Below are positions 18,980 to 27,949 of a stretch of DNA of 64,000 bases, in pieces. This DNA comes from Mesotaenium endlicherianum (lineage: Eukaryota > Streptophyta > Zygnematophyceae > Zygnematales > Mesotaeniaceae): NCBI GenBank assembly GCA_009602735.1, contig WELA01001485.1, forward strand, positions 124,001 through 188,000. The letters run 5' to 3'. The notes under the pieces were generated by a model. It was not told where the DNA came from, ran no database searches, and worked only from the letters and a program-made list of their open reading frames with translations. Within the stretch, counting starts at the first letter, position 1; each line of letters opens with the position of its first letter. The translations under genes and the position numbers were made by a program.

Positions 18980-19663
18980 TTAGACAACAAAACGATACCC
19001 CACCCCTTTGATGGTAATGATCTCCAGGCTCGTGTCGTCTTTCAGGTATCCCCTGATCTTGGTAATGTATACATCCAGGTTACGGCTATTGAAGAAAGAG
19101 TCGTTACCCCAGATATGGTTGAGCAGCTCCCTTCTGTCTATCACATCGTTGCGGTGCTGGTAGAGGTATTTGATCAGTTCGGTTTCGCGGTAAGAGAGTT
19201 TTCGCTCTTCGGCGCCTCCTTGCAATAATTGTTTGTTGAGGTGGAACTGAAATTTGCCCAGCGGGATGGTGTCTCCATTTGTTGTCAGCAATGGTTCCTT
19301 TTTTATACGCAATAAGTTTTCTATCCGTACAATCAATTCTTCCATACTGAACGGCTTGCGTATGTAATCATTGGCCCCCAGCCTGAACCCTGTAAGCACA
19401 TCATCCGTCTGCGTTTTGGCCGTCAGGAAAATAATGGGTACATCATCGTTCAGCTTACGGATATCTTTTGCCAGTTCAAATCCACTGCGACCGGGCAGCA
19501 TCACATCCAACACACAGATATCCGGGCGCTCGCTCATAAACTGTTCCAGCACCTGGTTTCCATCGGCTTCCATGACCACTTCAAAGCCACGTGTCTCGAG
19601 CGATTCTTTTACGATCTTTCCCAGGAAGCGCTCGTCTTCCACATATAATACTTTGATGTTCAT
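18980..19663 (-). CDS. OmpR/PhoB-family response regulator
   Basis: The receiver domain has the acidic pocket VEDE, phospho-acceptor D53 in CVLDVMLPGRSG and the conserved Lys in FLTAKTQ. The C-terminal winged helix contains LSYRETELIKYLYQHRNDVIDRREL, NSRNLDVYITKIRGYL and IKGVGYRFVV. It overlaps the histidine kinase gene by 4 bp, so the two are translated together. Overall organisation resembles the RprXY pair of Bacteroides, but the signal and targets cannot be deduced. Confidence 0.93.
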   Translation of the reverse strand: MNIKVLYVEDERFLGKIVKESLETRGFEVVMEADGNQVLEQFMSERPDICVLDVMLPGRSGFELAKDIRKLNDDVPIIFLTAKTQTDDVLTGFRLGANDYIRKPFSMEELIVRIENLLRIKKEPLLTTNGDTIPLGKFQFHLNKQLLQGGAEERKLSYRETELIKYLYQHRNDVIDRRELLNHIWGNDSFFNSRNLDVYITKIRGYLKDDTSLEIITIKGVGYRFVV

Positions 19664-21672
19664 ATAGTTTTCTTTCTGATCACGCGATGCTCATCAAACC
19701 GGATCTCATCGGCCGCTGCAACCGGGAGTTTTACAATGAAAGCGCTTCCTTTTCCCAATATACTTTCAACATAAATATACCCCATGTGTTGTTTCACGAT
19801 CTCAGCAACATAGCTCAATCCCAGTCCATATCCCTTAATGTTATGCTGGTTCCCCATCGGCACCCGGAAGAATTTATCAAAGACTTTCTGTTGGTACTGG
19901 TGTGCAATGCCTACCCCATTATCACTCACTTTCAATTCAAGAATATTTTCCTGTACAGCTTTCAACGCTATTTGAATGACCGGTACGCCGGCGCTGTATT
20001 TCAGGGCATTATCCAGTAAGTTATAAATAACGCTGGTAATATGCAACTTATCCGCTTCGATCAGGAAAGAACTGCCTTCGGTGGTAAAAGATACCTGAGC
20101 GTTTTGCTTTTCCAGTTGCAGGCGCATGGTAGCGAGGGTTTCATCGATCAATGCTTTCATGTCGAACTGCTCTTTTTTCAGTTTTACTCTTTTATTTTCA
20201 AATATCGATAGCTTGAGTACCTTATCTACCAACAACCCCAGTCTTTGTAATTCGGAAGCTGAAATATCCAGGTACTCTTTGGTCTTTTCCGGGCTCCTGA
20301 TGGCATTGAAGTTACGCAGCGCTTCTATGGCAACACTTACTGTTGCAATAGGTGTTTTCAATTCGTGTGTGATGTTGCTGATGAAATCGTTTTTGATATT
20401 GGCCAGCTTTTGTTGCGCCAGGATATTCCGGTACATGATGATGAAAGAAATCAGCACCAATAACAGCAACAGAACAGAACCGCCAATCTGCATGCGCATT
20501 TTACCAAGAATATATTGTTGCACACCGGAGAAATGCGCCTGGTAAGCGTAAGGTGTATTGAATCCTACAAATACTTTCGAAGTAGTTACTTCTTTGGTGC
20601 TGTCCTTTTCAAAATCTGCTTTTGCAGGTAATGTATTTCTATAAGATTTGAAGCTGATATTGTAAGGGGGGTAACCGTTCATGAGCTTTGCCAGCTCTGC
20701 TTTATAGGCAGAATCAACGCGTGCAACCGGTATAGAATCGTTCAGTGTTCTATTGGTACTGAAGAAAGTAACAATGTCCGGAGAGGGTTTATAGCGCTTT
20801 TTTGTTTGAATCTTCTCAGGAACAGGTTCTGTTAAAATTGTATCTCCTTCCGGAGGCGGCGGTGGCCTGCGAAGATGTGATTCGATCTTTGCAGGCATTG
20901 GGAGCCGCACGGAAAAATTAGCGTTAGCTGGCGCTCTCATTCTTTGTGGATGGTACGCTATATCTGCATTGTTCTTCCACTCAAAATGATCAATTTTTTC
21001 TATCCCGTTAATCTTTACAAACGTATCCCTGGCTGAGCGATGAGAAGCGCTGTCTCGTGTTGTATTGCTGTAACTTATGGTGATGGAGGGAAAACCTTTC
21101 CGGAGATGTTTCAAAGAAGTGGAATCCAACCGAACCCATGCTCCATTTTTCCTGATCATCATTTGCCTGGCCGAATCTCTCAGTGTCATTTTTTCCCTCA
21201 GCATCAGTTCTGCTTTTCTCTGCAACATCAATTCAACCAACCTGGGAGGAGGGACTCCTGCTATTTCATTGACCGGATGTACCGCTATGGCTTGTACGCC
21301 TTCGTGCGGAGGTGTTTCATCACGCATTTCCGGTATATCAAACCTGAAATGAAATGTTGAGTCTTCTTTATGATCCCTTCTGTGCTGCTCTTTTCGTTTG
21401 GTTCGTGGTGCTTGTCTTACAGTCTGCGAAGTGTTCAATGCAGCTATATGTTGCTTATCAGTATCGGGGATGACCAACGCAGTCAATGAAGTATCTTTTT
21501 CATATAAACGGCGCTGCAATTTATCAATCGCACCCCTGAAAGCCACTTCCACTCCATTGTTGAGGCCCTTGTATTCATCCCGGTACAGCTTGTTCAACCA
21601 ATAGCCTTCAAATGCCGCCAGTACCAGTATGGTCGCAATCATCAACGCCTGCGAAATCTGAAGCTTGTTCAT
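19660..21672 (-). CDS. Sensor histidine kinase
   Basis: The protein (670 residues) has an N-terminal membrane helix (ALMIATILVLAAFEGYWL), a long periplasmic segment of about 350 residues, and a second membrane helix (GGSVLLLLLVLISFIIMY). A HisKA motif SNITHELKTPIATV contains the phospho-accepting His, and HATPase motifs include LLDNALKYSAG, VSDNGVGI and KGYGLGLSYV. The periplasmic part is rich in Pro, Arg and Glu and matches no sensor domain I recognise. It is the first gene of the pair with the response regulator. Confidence 0.92.
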   Translation of the reverse strand: MNKLQISQALMIATILVLAAFEGYWLNKLYRDEYKGLNNGVEVAFRGAIDKLQRRLYEKDTSLTALVIPDTDKQHIAALNTSQTVRQAPRTKRKEQHRRDHKEDSTFHFRFDIPEMRDETPPHEGVQAIAVHPVNEIAGVPPPRLVELMLQRKAELMLREKMTLRDSARQMMIRKNGAWVRLDSTSLKHLRKGFPSITISYSNTTRDSASHRSARDTFVKINGIEKIDHFEWKNNADIAYHPQRMRAPANANFSVRLPMPAKIESHLRRPPPPPEGDTILTEPVPEKIQTKKRYKPSPDIVTFFSTNRTLNDSIPVARVDSAYKAELAKLMNGYPPYNISFKSYRNTLPAKADFEKDSTKEVTTSKVFVGFNTPYAYQAHFSGVQQYILGKMRMQIGGSVLLLLLVLISFIIMYRNILAQQKLANIKNDFISNITHELKTPIATVSVAIEALRNFNAIRSPEKTKEYLDISASELQRLGLLVDKVLKLSIFENKRVKLKKEQFDMKALIDETLATMRLQLEKQNAQVSFTTEGSSFLIEADKLHITSVIYNLLDNALKYSAGVPVIQIALKAVQENILELKVSDNGVGIAHQYQQKVFDKFFRVPMGNQHNIKGYGLGLSYVAEIVKQHMGYIYVESILGKGSAFIVKLPVAAADEIRFDEHRVIRKKTI

Positions 21673-21689
21673 GCTCTTTTATTCAGATA

Positions 21690-21697
21690 CAAAAGTA
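21690..21697 (-). promoter_or_regulatory. Two-component operon -7 promoter element
   Basis: The minus strand reads TACTTTTG, an exact TAnnTTTG match, 17 nt upstream of the kinase ATG at 21672. A spaced -33 element is not evident. Confidence 0.45.
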
Positions 21698-21780
21698 ACA
21701 GGGCTTCACTGGAACTCCCCGCTTCCATTAACCTAAATTAACCTTAGTGCAAGAATGCTTAACGCGGCGCTGTAGCGGGT

Positions 21781-22503
21781 CTATTTTGTGATACCCAATA
21801 ACTCTACTTCAAATATCAGTGTTGATCCCGGAGGAATGGCTCCGGCAGCCCTGTCGCCATAAGCCATATCCGAAGGAATATATAATTTCCATTTGCTGCC
21901 TACGGTCATCAGTTGCAATGCATCCTGCCATCCTTTGATCACTCTGTTCAGCGGAAAACTGATGGGCTCTCCTCTGTCTACAGAACTGTCGAATACGGTT
22001 CCGTTGATGAGGGTTCCATGGTAATGGCATTTCACCGTATCGCTCAGTGCAGGTTTAGCAGTGCCTGTGCCGGCTTTGATGATCTCATATTGTAGTCCGC
22101 TCGGCAATGTTACCACGCCCGACCGTTTGCCATTGGTTGTCAGGAATGTTTTCCCCTCTTGCTTAGCTACCGATGCTTTTTCAGCGCTTGCTTTTTGCTG
22201 GTAAGCGCCAATGCATGCGTCCAGCGCAGTTTCTTCGATCAGTATCTTTTTATTCTGCAATACATCTGCCATAGCTTTCTGTACCATTGACAGGTTCAGT
22301 TTGTCGAACCCGGAATTCTTCAGGTTCTGCGCAATCCGAACACCCAGCGCATAACTGGCGCTGTCTGTGCTTCCTTTGAAAGGATTAACCGTTGCGGTTG
22401 CTTTCGCAGGAGCTTTCTTTACAGTAGCAACAGGTTTTTTCACCTGTGCAAACATATTTACTACGCATAAGAGCGCGCCAGTCAGGATGATCGTTTTTTT
22501 CAT
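21781..22503 (-). CDS. FKBP-type peptidyl-prolyl isomerase, exported
   Basis: A signal peptide (MKKTIILTGALLCVVNMFAQ) is followed by an Ala/Lys/Val-rich linker, a helical FKBP N-terminal dimerisation domain (SYALGVRIAQNLKNSGFDKLN) and the FKBP catalytic domain with VKCHYHGTLINGTVFDSS, GWQDALQLMTVGSKWKLYIPSDMAYG and IPPGSTLIFEVELL. The arrangement is that of periplasmic Mip/FkpA-like folding catalysts. The start at 22503 leaves a standard signal peptide; an ATG three codons upstream is possible. Confidence 0.92.
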   Translation of the reverse strand: MKKTIILTGALLCVVNMFAQVKKPVATVKKAPAKATATVNPFKGSTDSASYALGVRIAQNLKNSGFDKLNLSMVQKAMADVLQNKKILIEETALDACIGAYQQKASAEKASVAKQEGKTFLTTNGKRSGVVTLPSGLQYEIIKAGTGTAKPALSDTVKCHYHGTLINGTVFDSSVDRGEPISFPLNRVIKGWQDALQLMTVGSKWKLYIPSDMAYGDRAAGAIPPGSTLIFEVELLGITK

Positions 22504-22522
22504 TTGTATCATTTGAGAGATT

Positions 22523-22554
22523 CAAAACAACAATAATTATTTGATTGAGCCAAA
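22523..22554 (-). promoter_or_regulatory. FKBP gene promoter (-33/-7)
   Basis: The minus strand has TTTG at 22554-22551, a 20-bp spacer and TTGTTTTG at 22530-22523, one mismatch from TAnnTTTG. The spacing fits the Bacteroidota promoter model. It separates the FKBP gene from the upstream argH transcript. Confidence 0.5.
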
Positions 22555-22566
22555 AGCCATCGTCTT

Positions 22567-23901
22567 TTACCCTTTTATCAAGGTATCTACTGCCCTGTGT
22601 ACCTTTTCAAAACCAAATCCATCGATGGCTTCACGCATCATACCTGTTATTTTATCGTTACAAAGGTTGCCAATGCTGCCTTCATGCACATGGTTCAGTG
22701 CAGTAGAATAAGTAAATTTTCCTTCCTCGATATCCATGCCTATTTGTTTATATGCATCCCTGAAAGGAACGCCGCTGAGTACCAGTTTATTCACTTCTTC
22801 AACACTGAATGCATATTTGTATTTTTCATCTGCCAGTATATTTTCTTTTACACGGATATTATCCAGCATCAGCATAGCCATCTGTATGCAGTCTTTCAGC
22901 GTTTGAAAAGCCGGGAATAGGTGTTCTTTGAGCAGTTGCAGATCGCGGTGGTAACCGGAAGGCAGGTTCGCAGTCATGAGCATGATCTCATTGGGCAATG
23001 CTTTGATGCGATTGCAATGCGAGCGGATCAGTTCAAAAACATCCGGGTTCTTTTTATGCGGCATGATGCTCGATCCTGTGGTGAGCTCTGCCGGAAAACT
23101 GATGAAGTCGAAGTTCTGGTTCAGGTAGAGACAGGCATCCATACTCAGCCTCGCCAATGTATCGGCCAGGTTGGCCAGCGCCATAGCAGTAATGCGCTCG
23201 GCCTTACCTCTTCCCATTTGAGCATACACTACGTTATAATTCAGGTCGGCGAAGCCCAGCAATTGTGTGGTAAGCGTTCTGTTGATAGGGAAAGAAGAAC
23301 CATACCCTGCTGCAGAGCCTAACGGATTTTTGTTCACTACTTTAAATGCTGCCTGCAAGGTAGTCATATCATCTACCAGGCTTTCTGCGTAAGCGCCGAA
23401 CCAGAGTCCGAATGAAGAAGGCATGGCCAGTTGCAAATGGGTATAGCCTGGCAGCAGGTATTGTTTGAATTGTTCACTCTGTCTGATCAGCAGTTGAAAA
23501 AAAGGCTCAACTGCTTGCACCAGCATTTCAATTTCATGCCGCAGGTATAGTTTGATATCTAGCAGCACCTGGTCGTTGCGACTCCTGGCGCTGTGAATTT
23601 TTTTTCCGGCATCACCCAGTTTGCGGGTCAGTAACAATTCAACCTGTGAATGCACATCTTCAACACCTGCTTCAATCACAAATGATCCTTCTTTGCAGAG
23701 TGCATAAATCTTTTTCAATTCCTCGATCACCGCATCTGCCTCTGACCGGGTAAGCAACCCAACCGTTGCAAGCATTTTCACGTGGGCCATTGAGCCCAGT
23801 GTATCGAAAGGAGCCAGCAACAGATCGAATTCAGGATCTTTGCCAACGGTAAACTGCTCCACTGCACCCGATACACTCGTATTTTTTTGCCACAGTTTCA
23901 T
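22567..23901 (-). CDS. argH: Argininosuccinate lyase
   Basis: The signature GSSIMPHKKNPD, which carries the catalytic serine loop of the fumarase/ASL superfamily, is present together with IHSARSRNDQVLLDIKLYLR and GYTHLQLAMPSSFGLW. The 444-residue length is typical. It splits argininosuccinate to arginine and fumarate, the final step of the pathway. It is the last gene of the eight-gene arginine cluster, 17 bp after the M20 deacylase. Confidence 0.95.
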   Translation of the reverse strand: MKLWQKNTSVSGAVEQFTVGKDPEFDLLLAPFDTLGSMAHVKMLATVGLLTRSEADAVIEELKKIYALCKEGSFVIEAGVEDVHSQVELLLTRKLGDAGKKIHSARSRNDQVLLDIKLYLRHEIEMLVQAVEPFFQLLIRQSEQFKQYLLPGYTHLQLAMPSSFGLWFGAYAESLVDDMTTLQAAFKVVNKNPLGSAAGYGSSFPINRTLTTQLLGFADLNYNVVYAQMGRGKAERITAMALANLADTLARLSMDACLYLNQNFDFISFPAELTTGSSIMPHKKNPDVFELIRSHCNRIKALPNEIMLMTANLPSGYHRDLQLLKEHLFPAFQTLKDCIQMAMLMLDNIRVKENILADEKYKYAFSVEEVNKLVLSGVPFRDAYKQIGMDIEEGKFTYSTALNHVHEGSIGNLCNDKITGMMREAIDGFGFEKVHRAVDTLIKG

Positions 23902-23918
23902 TTGCGTAGTTTTATGTT

Positions 23919-24992
23919 TTACAAAAGCTGGTCCAGCAATTTTATGTACAAGTCAATTCCTTCTTCGATCTCCGCCAGGTAAATGTATTCATCGGCTGTA
24001 TGGCTTCTCGCAGAATCGCCGGGACCCATTTTCAATGTAGCAAAAGGCATCAGCGCCTTGTCTGAAGTCGTGGGCGATCCATAATAAGTTCTTCCCAGTT
24101 GCATACCTGCCTGCACCAGCGGATGATCCAATGCAATAGCAGTAGAGCGCATACGCAGACTCCTGGGTTGCACATCGCTTTGTATATGTGATCTGATGAT
24201 CTGCAGTATTTCTTCGAAGGTGTAACATTCATTCACCCGCACATCTACCACAAAATGACAGATCGGCGGCACCACATTGTGGGCTTTATTCTCTGTCTCT
24301 ATAACAGTAACCGTCATCTTCACCGGACCTAATAAAGATGATACTTTATCGAACCGGTAATCGCGGAACCAGGAGATATCGGTCAATGCTTTGTACAATG
24401 CATTTTCTCCTTCTTCTCTTGCAGCGTGACCGGCTTTGCCGGTAGCATGGCCATCAAGTACGAGCAAGCCCCGCTCCGCCACTGCCATTTGCATCTGTGT
24501 GGGTTCTCCTACAATACCGGCAGTGATCGGCGGCAGTTCAGGCACGAGCAATTCAATGCCGTTCTTTCCTGAAATCTCTTCTTCCGCAGTAGCGGCAAGT
24601 ACAATGTTGTACTTCAGATCCTTTCTGTTATAGTAATGAAGAAAAACAGCAATGAGCGACACCAATGAACCACCTGCATCATTGCTTCCCAGTCCAAACA
24701 ATTTGCCATCTTTCACGGCAGGTTCAAAAGGGTCTAGGGTATAGGCTTTGTTGGGCTTTACCGTATCATGGTGCGAGTTGAGCAACAAAGAAGGTTTGGC
24801 AGGATCAAAATGCTGGTTCTTTGCCCATACATTGTTCAAATGCCGGTGAGTAGTTACGCCTCTTTCCTGTAAAAACCGTTCCAACAGGTAAGCCGTCCGG
24901 TCTTCTTCCTTACTGAAAGAAGGAATGGCTATCAGTTGTTGTAACAACTCAACCGCTTGCTGTGTTAATATAGAAGATGGCTGGTTGCTCAT
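23919..24992 (-). CDS. argE: M20-family N-acyl-citrulline/ornithine deacylase
   Basis: Zinc-binding motifs of M20 peptidases are clear: NSHHDTVKPN, the GSNDAGGSL aspartate, AATAEEEISG with the catalytic glutamates, and GEPTQMQMAVAERG. At 357 residues it fits ArgE/DapE-type enzymes. Because the pathway here runs through an N-acylornithine carbamoyltransferase, the real substrate is probably N-acetyl- or N-succinyl-citrulline rather than N-acetylornithine. It lies 3 bp downstream of argB. Confidence 0.88.
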   Translation of the reverse strand: MSNQPSSILTQQAVELLQQLIAIPSFSKEEDRTAYLLERFLQERGVTTHRHLNNVWAKNQHFDPAKPSLLLNSHHDTVKPNKAYTLDPFEPAVKDGKLFGLGSNDAGGSLVSLIAVFLHYYNRKDLKYNIVLAATAEEEISGKNGIELLVPELPPITAGIVGEPTQMQMAVAERGLLVLDGHATGKAGHAAREEGENALYKALTDISWFRDYRFDKVSSLLGPVKMTVTVIETENKAHNVVPPICHFVVDVRVNECYTFEEILQIIRSHIQSDVQPRSLRMRSTAIALDHPLVQAGMQLGRTYYGSPTTSDKALMPFATLKMGPGDSARSHTADEYIYLAEIEEGIDLYIKLLDQLL

Positions 24993-24995
24993 AAA

Positions 24996-25781
24996 TTATT
25001 CCATTTGAATGGCAGTACCCGCTTCTCCGGCTACCAGTTGCGTGAGTTGTTCCGCTTTGCCGATGATCACTTTATGAACACCCTTTTGCAAGGCAGCGAA
25101 AGCATTGTCGAGCTTGGGTATCATGCCCGCAAAGATCAGTTCTTTTGCTTTGAGTTCACTATAATAGCCCGGATTGATCTTACTGATAACAGTAGCATCA
25201 TCATTGGCATCAAACAGCACCCCACTTTTTTCGAATGAATAGATCAATTCTACCTGGTACAGGCTGCTCATGGAGCGGGCCATTTCCTGGGCGATGGTAT
25301 CTGCATTGGTATTCAGCAATTGTCCCTTTTGATCGTGTGTGATGGGGGCCGCTACGATCGCTACCTGTTGTTGCAGCAGCGCATGCACGAGTGATACATT
25401 CACTGCATCTACATCGCCTACAAAACCATAATCGATGCTGGGATGTTGTCTTTTGTGGGCCAGCATAATATTGCCATCTGCCCCGCTCAGTCCAATAGCA
25501 TTGCAATGATTCGCCTGTAACTGCGCTACAATGTTTTTATTGATATAGCCGGCATACACCATGGTTACGATCTTCAGCGTCTCGGCGTCGGTGATCCGTC
25601 TGCCATCTATCATCTGTTGCTCAACACCCAGCTGGGCCGCCAGTTTTGTTGCCAGCTTGCCTCCTCCGTGCACCAATATCTTATGTCCTTTCAATGAGGC
25701 AAAATCTTTCAGGAACGATTCAAGTTTTTGCTCATCATCTATAATGTTTCCGCCGATCTTGATCACATAGAGTTTTTCCAT
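24996..25781 (-). CDS. argB: N-acyl-glutamate kinase
   Basis: The amino-acid-kinase fold shows VIKIGGNIIDD at the start, LVHGGGKLATKLAAQLG, QMIDGRRITDAETLKIVTMV and NTNADTIAQEMA. It phosphorylates the acylated glutamate. In Bacteroidota relatives the acyl group may be succinyl instead of acetyl, and the sequence does not let me decide. The start at 25781 (MEKLYVIK, 261 residues) matches the family; an upstream ATG would overlap argF' by about 50 bp. Confidence 0.92.
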   Translation of the reverse strand: MEKLYVIKIGGNIIDDEQKLESFLKDFASLKGHKILVHGGGKLATKLAAQLGVEQQMIDGRRITDAETLKIVTMVYAGYINKNIVAQLQANHCNAIGLSGADGNIMLAHKRQHPSIDYGFVGDVDAVNVSLVHALLQQQVAIVAAPITHDQKGQLLNTNADTIAQEMARSMSSLYQVELIYSFEKSGVLFDANDDATVISKINPGYYSELKAKELIFAGMIPKLDNAFAALQKGVHKVIIGKAEQLTQLVAGEAGTAIQME

Positions 25782-25786
25782 GGTGC

Positions 25787-26752
25787 TTATTTTCCCGATT
25801 GTAATAATTCTGCCAGGACTGCCTGTGCAGCCCATACCCTGTTACCGGCTTGTTGTGTTACCAGGCTGTGTGCACTGTCGAGTATTTCATCGCTCAATTC
25901 CACATTCCTTCTTACGGGCAGGCAATGCATCACTTTTGCATTGTTGCTGGCTTTCAGCTTTTCTTCTGTCAGCATCCATGCCGGATCGTTCTCATAGATC
26001 TTACCATAATCGATATAAGTGCTCCAGTTCTTTACATAAACATAATCTGCATCTTTCAATGCTGCATCCTGGTCATGTGTAATGACAGCTCCTTTGGTGA
26101 ACTGCTCTGCGAGTTCATAATCCTGCGGATGGGTGATGACAAAATCGGCTTCTCCCCATGCATTTATCCATTGGGAAAAACTATTTGCTACACATTGTGG
26201 CAGTGGTTTTACATGTGGCGCCCAGGTGAGTACGATCCTGGGTTTGCGTTTCGCATTTTGTGCCCGGTAATGTTCCTGTATGGTAATGATGTCTGTCAAC
26301 GATTGCAAAGGATGCAGTGTAGCGCTTTCCAAACTTACAACAGGTACGCCAGCATATTTGATGAACTGGTGGATGAACATTTCGCTGTAATCCTCTTCCC
26401 GGTTTTTAAGGGAAGGAAAAGTGCGGATGCACAGGATATCAAAATACTGCCCCAGTATCGGAGCCGCATCCTTGATGTGTTCTACCGTGTTACCACTCAT
26501 GATAGCGCCTTCTTCAAACTCCAGTGCCCATCCTTCTTTATCTACGTTGAACACAATGGCTTCCATGCCCAGGTTGCGCGCAGCCACCTGTGTACTCAAA
26601 CGCGTACGCAGACTGGGATTCAGAAACAATAAACCAATTCGTTTATCCGCTCCGAGCTGTCTGTCGGCAAAAGGGTTTTCCTTATATGCCAACGCTTTTT
26701 CAACGAGCGCATTGATATTGGGAACATCATGAACGGAGATAAACTGTTTCAT
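25787..26752 (-). CDS. argF': N-acetyl- or N-succinyl-ornithine carbamoyltransferase
   Basis: Carbamoyl-phosphate-binding motif FLNPSLRTRLSTQ (SxRT type), LESATLHPLQSLTDIITI (HPxQ) and VMHCLPVRRNVEL identify a transcarbamylase. LTWAPHVKPLPQCVANSF and the short length (321 residues) match the Bacteroidota/Xanthomonas acyl-ornithine type, not classical ornithine carbamoyltransferase. The product would be N-acylcitrulline, consistent with the downstream deacylase. The start at 26752 (MKQFISVHD) is preferred over an ATG 45 bp upstream. Confidence 0.92.
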   Translation of the reverse strand: MKQFISVHDVPNINALVEKALAYKENPFADRQLGADKRIGLLFLNPSLRTRLSTQVAARNLGMEAIVFNVDKEGWALEFEEGAIMSGNTVEHIKDAAPILGQYFDILCIRTFPSLKNREEDYSEMFIHQFIKYAGVPVVSLESATLHPLQSLTDIITIQEHYRAQNAKRKPRIVLTWAPHVKPLPQCVANSFSQWINAWGEADFVITHPQDYELAEQFTKGAVITHDQDAALKDADYVYVKNWSTYIDYGKIYENDPAWMLTEEKLKASNNAKVMHCLPVRRNVELSDEILDSAHSLVTQQAGNRVWAAQAVLAELLQSGK

Positions 26753-26777
26753 TGTTATGGTATTATGCGGGGTATTG

Positions 26778-27938
26778 TTATGCGTTTTCTGTTGCATGCG
26801 CTGTTATTTCAGCGATGACTTCTTTCAATACGTCCAGGAATTCATCTACCTGTTTGCGTGTGATGGCCAAAGAAGGCAGCAGGCGGATCACATTCGGCTT
26901 GGCTTCTCCGGTAAACACGTTGTGGTCGAATAATAATTTTTTCTTCAGGTCTTTCAATGCTTCCGGCACATCAAATCCAATCATCAATCCGCGGCCGCGT
27001 ACATTCTGCAAGCCTTCGATGGCTTTCAACCTGTTGAGCAGGTATTGTCCTCTTTGCTTTGCCACATCTATCAACTGGTCTTGCTGTATCACTTCCAGCA
27101 CCGCCAGCGCTGCTGCGCAAGCCAATTGGTTCCCGCCAAAAGTAGTGCCCAGCATGCCGTACTTGGGTTGTATATGTGGTGCTATTAATATGCCGCCTAT
27201 AGGAAATCCATTGCCCATACCTTTGGCCATGGAATAAATATCTGCATTCACACCGGCATAGTCGTGCGAGAAGAACATACCGCTTCTGCCATAACCGCAT
27301 TGCACGCTATCAGCAATATATACCGCACCATATTCGTCGCACAATTGCCTGATCAATTTCAAAAAAGATTCATCGGCAATATTAATACCGCCTACACCCT
27401 GGATCCCTTCAATGATCACAGCAGCGATCTCCTTTCCTTCTTTTGCAAAACAATCCTGCAATGCCTGCTGATCGTTAAACGGAAGAAAAATGATATTATC
27501 TGTCTCATTCACCGGTGCAACGATCGATTTGTTATCGGTAGCAGCCACTGCCAGTGAAGTCCTTCCATGGAATGATTTACTGAAAGCGATTATCTTTTTT
27601 CTTCCCGTATGAAAAGATGCCAGCTTCAACGCATTCTCATTGGCTTCTGCGCCACTATTGCAAAGGAAGAGCTGGTAATCCTGTTTGCCGCTCACTTCTC
27701 CTAATTTTTTAGCCAGTTCCAGCTGAATAGGAATATGAATGGAGTTGGAATAAAAAGCGATCTTTTCCAGTTGATCTTCTATTCGGCGCACCCAGTGCGG
27801 ATGTGTATGTCCGATACTGATAACGGCATGGCCGCCATACATGTCTAAATACTGTACACCGTTCTCATCCCATACATAAGACCCCTGGGCCTTGGTGATG
27901 GTGATGTTGTTGAGGGGATAAACGTCGAATAATTTCAT
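26778..27938 (-). CDS. argD: N-acylornithine aminotransferase
   Basis: This class III aminotransferase has 386 residues. Key motifs are YLDMYGGHAVISIGHTHPHWV, FLCNSGAEANENALKLA, SFHGRTSLAVAAT, ADSVQCGYGRSGMFF and the PLP-binding lysine in YSMAKGMGNGFPIGG. It converts N-acyl-glutamate semialdehyde to N-acylornithine. Position between argC and argF' follows the biosynthetic order. Confidence 0.93.
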   Translation of the reverse strand: MKLFDVYPLNNITITKAQGSYVWDENGVQYLDMYGGHAVISIGHTHPHWVRRIEDQLEKIAFYSNSIHIPIQLELAKKLGEVSGKQDYQLFLCNSGAEANENALKLASFHTGRKKIIAFSKSFHGRTSLAVAATDNKSIVAPVNETDNIIFLPFNDQQALQDCFAKEGKEIAAVIIEGIQGVGGINIADESFLKLIRQLCDEYGAVYIADSVQCGYGRSGMFFSHDYAGVNADIYSMAKGMGNGFPIGGILIAPHIQPKYGMLGTTFGGNQLACAAALAVLEVIQQDQLIDVAKQRGQYLLNRLKAIEGLQNVRGRGLMIGFDVPEALKDLKKKLLFDHNVFTGEAKPNVIRLLPSLAITRKQVDEFLDVLKEVIAEITAHATENA

Positions 27939-27949
27939 TGTCGTCCTTA

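Noticed and set aside
25850-26632. A 260-codon plus-strand open frame
   Set aside because: It is antisense to the conserved carbamoyltransferase gene and has the odd Cys/His/Phe-rich composition of a shadow frame.
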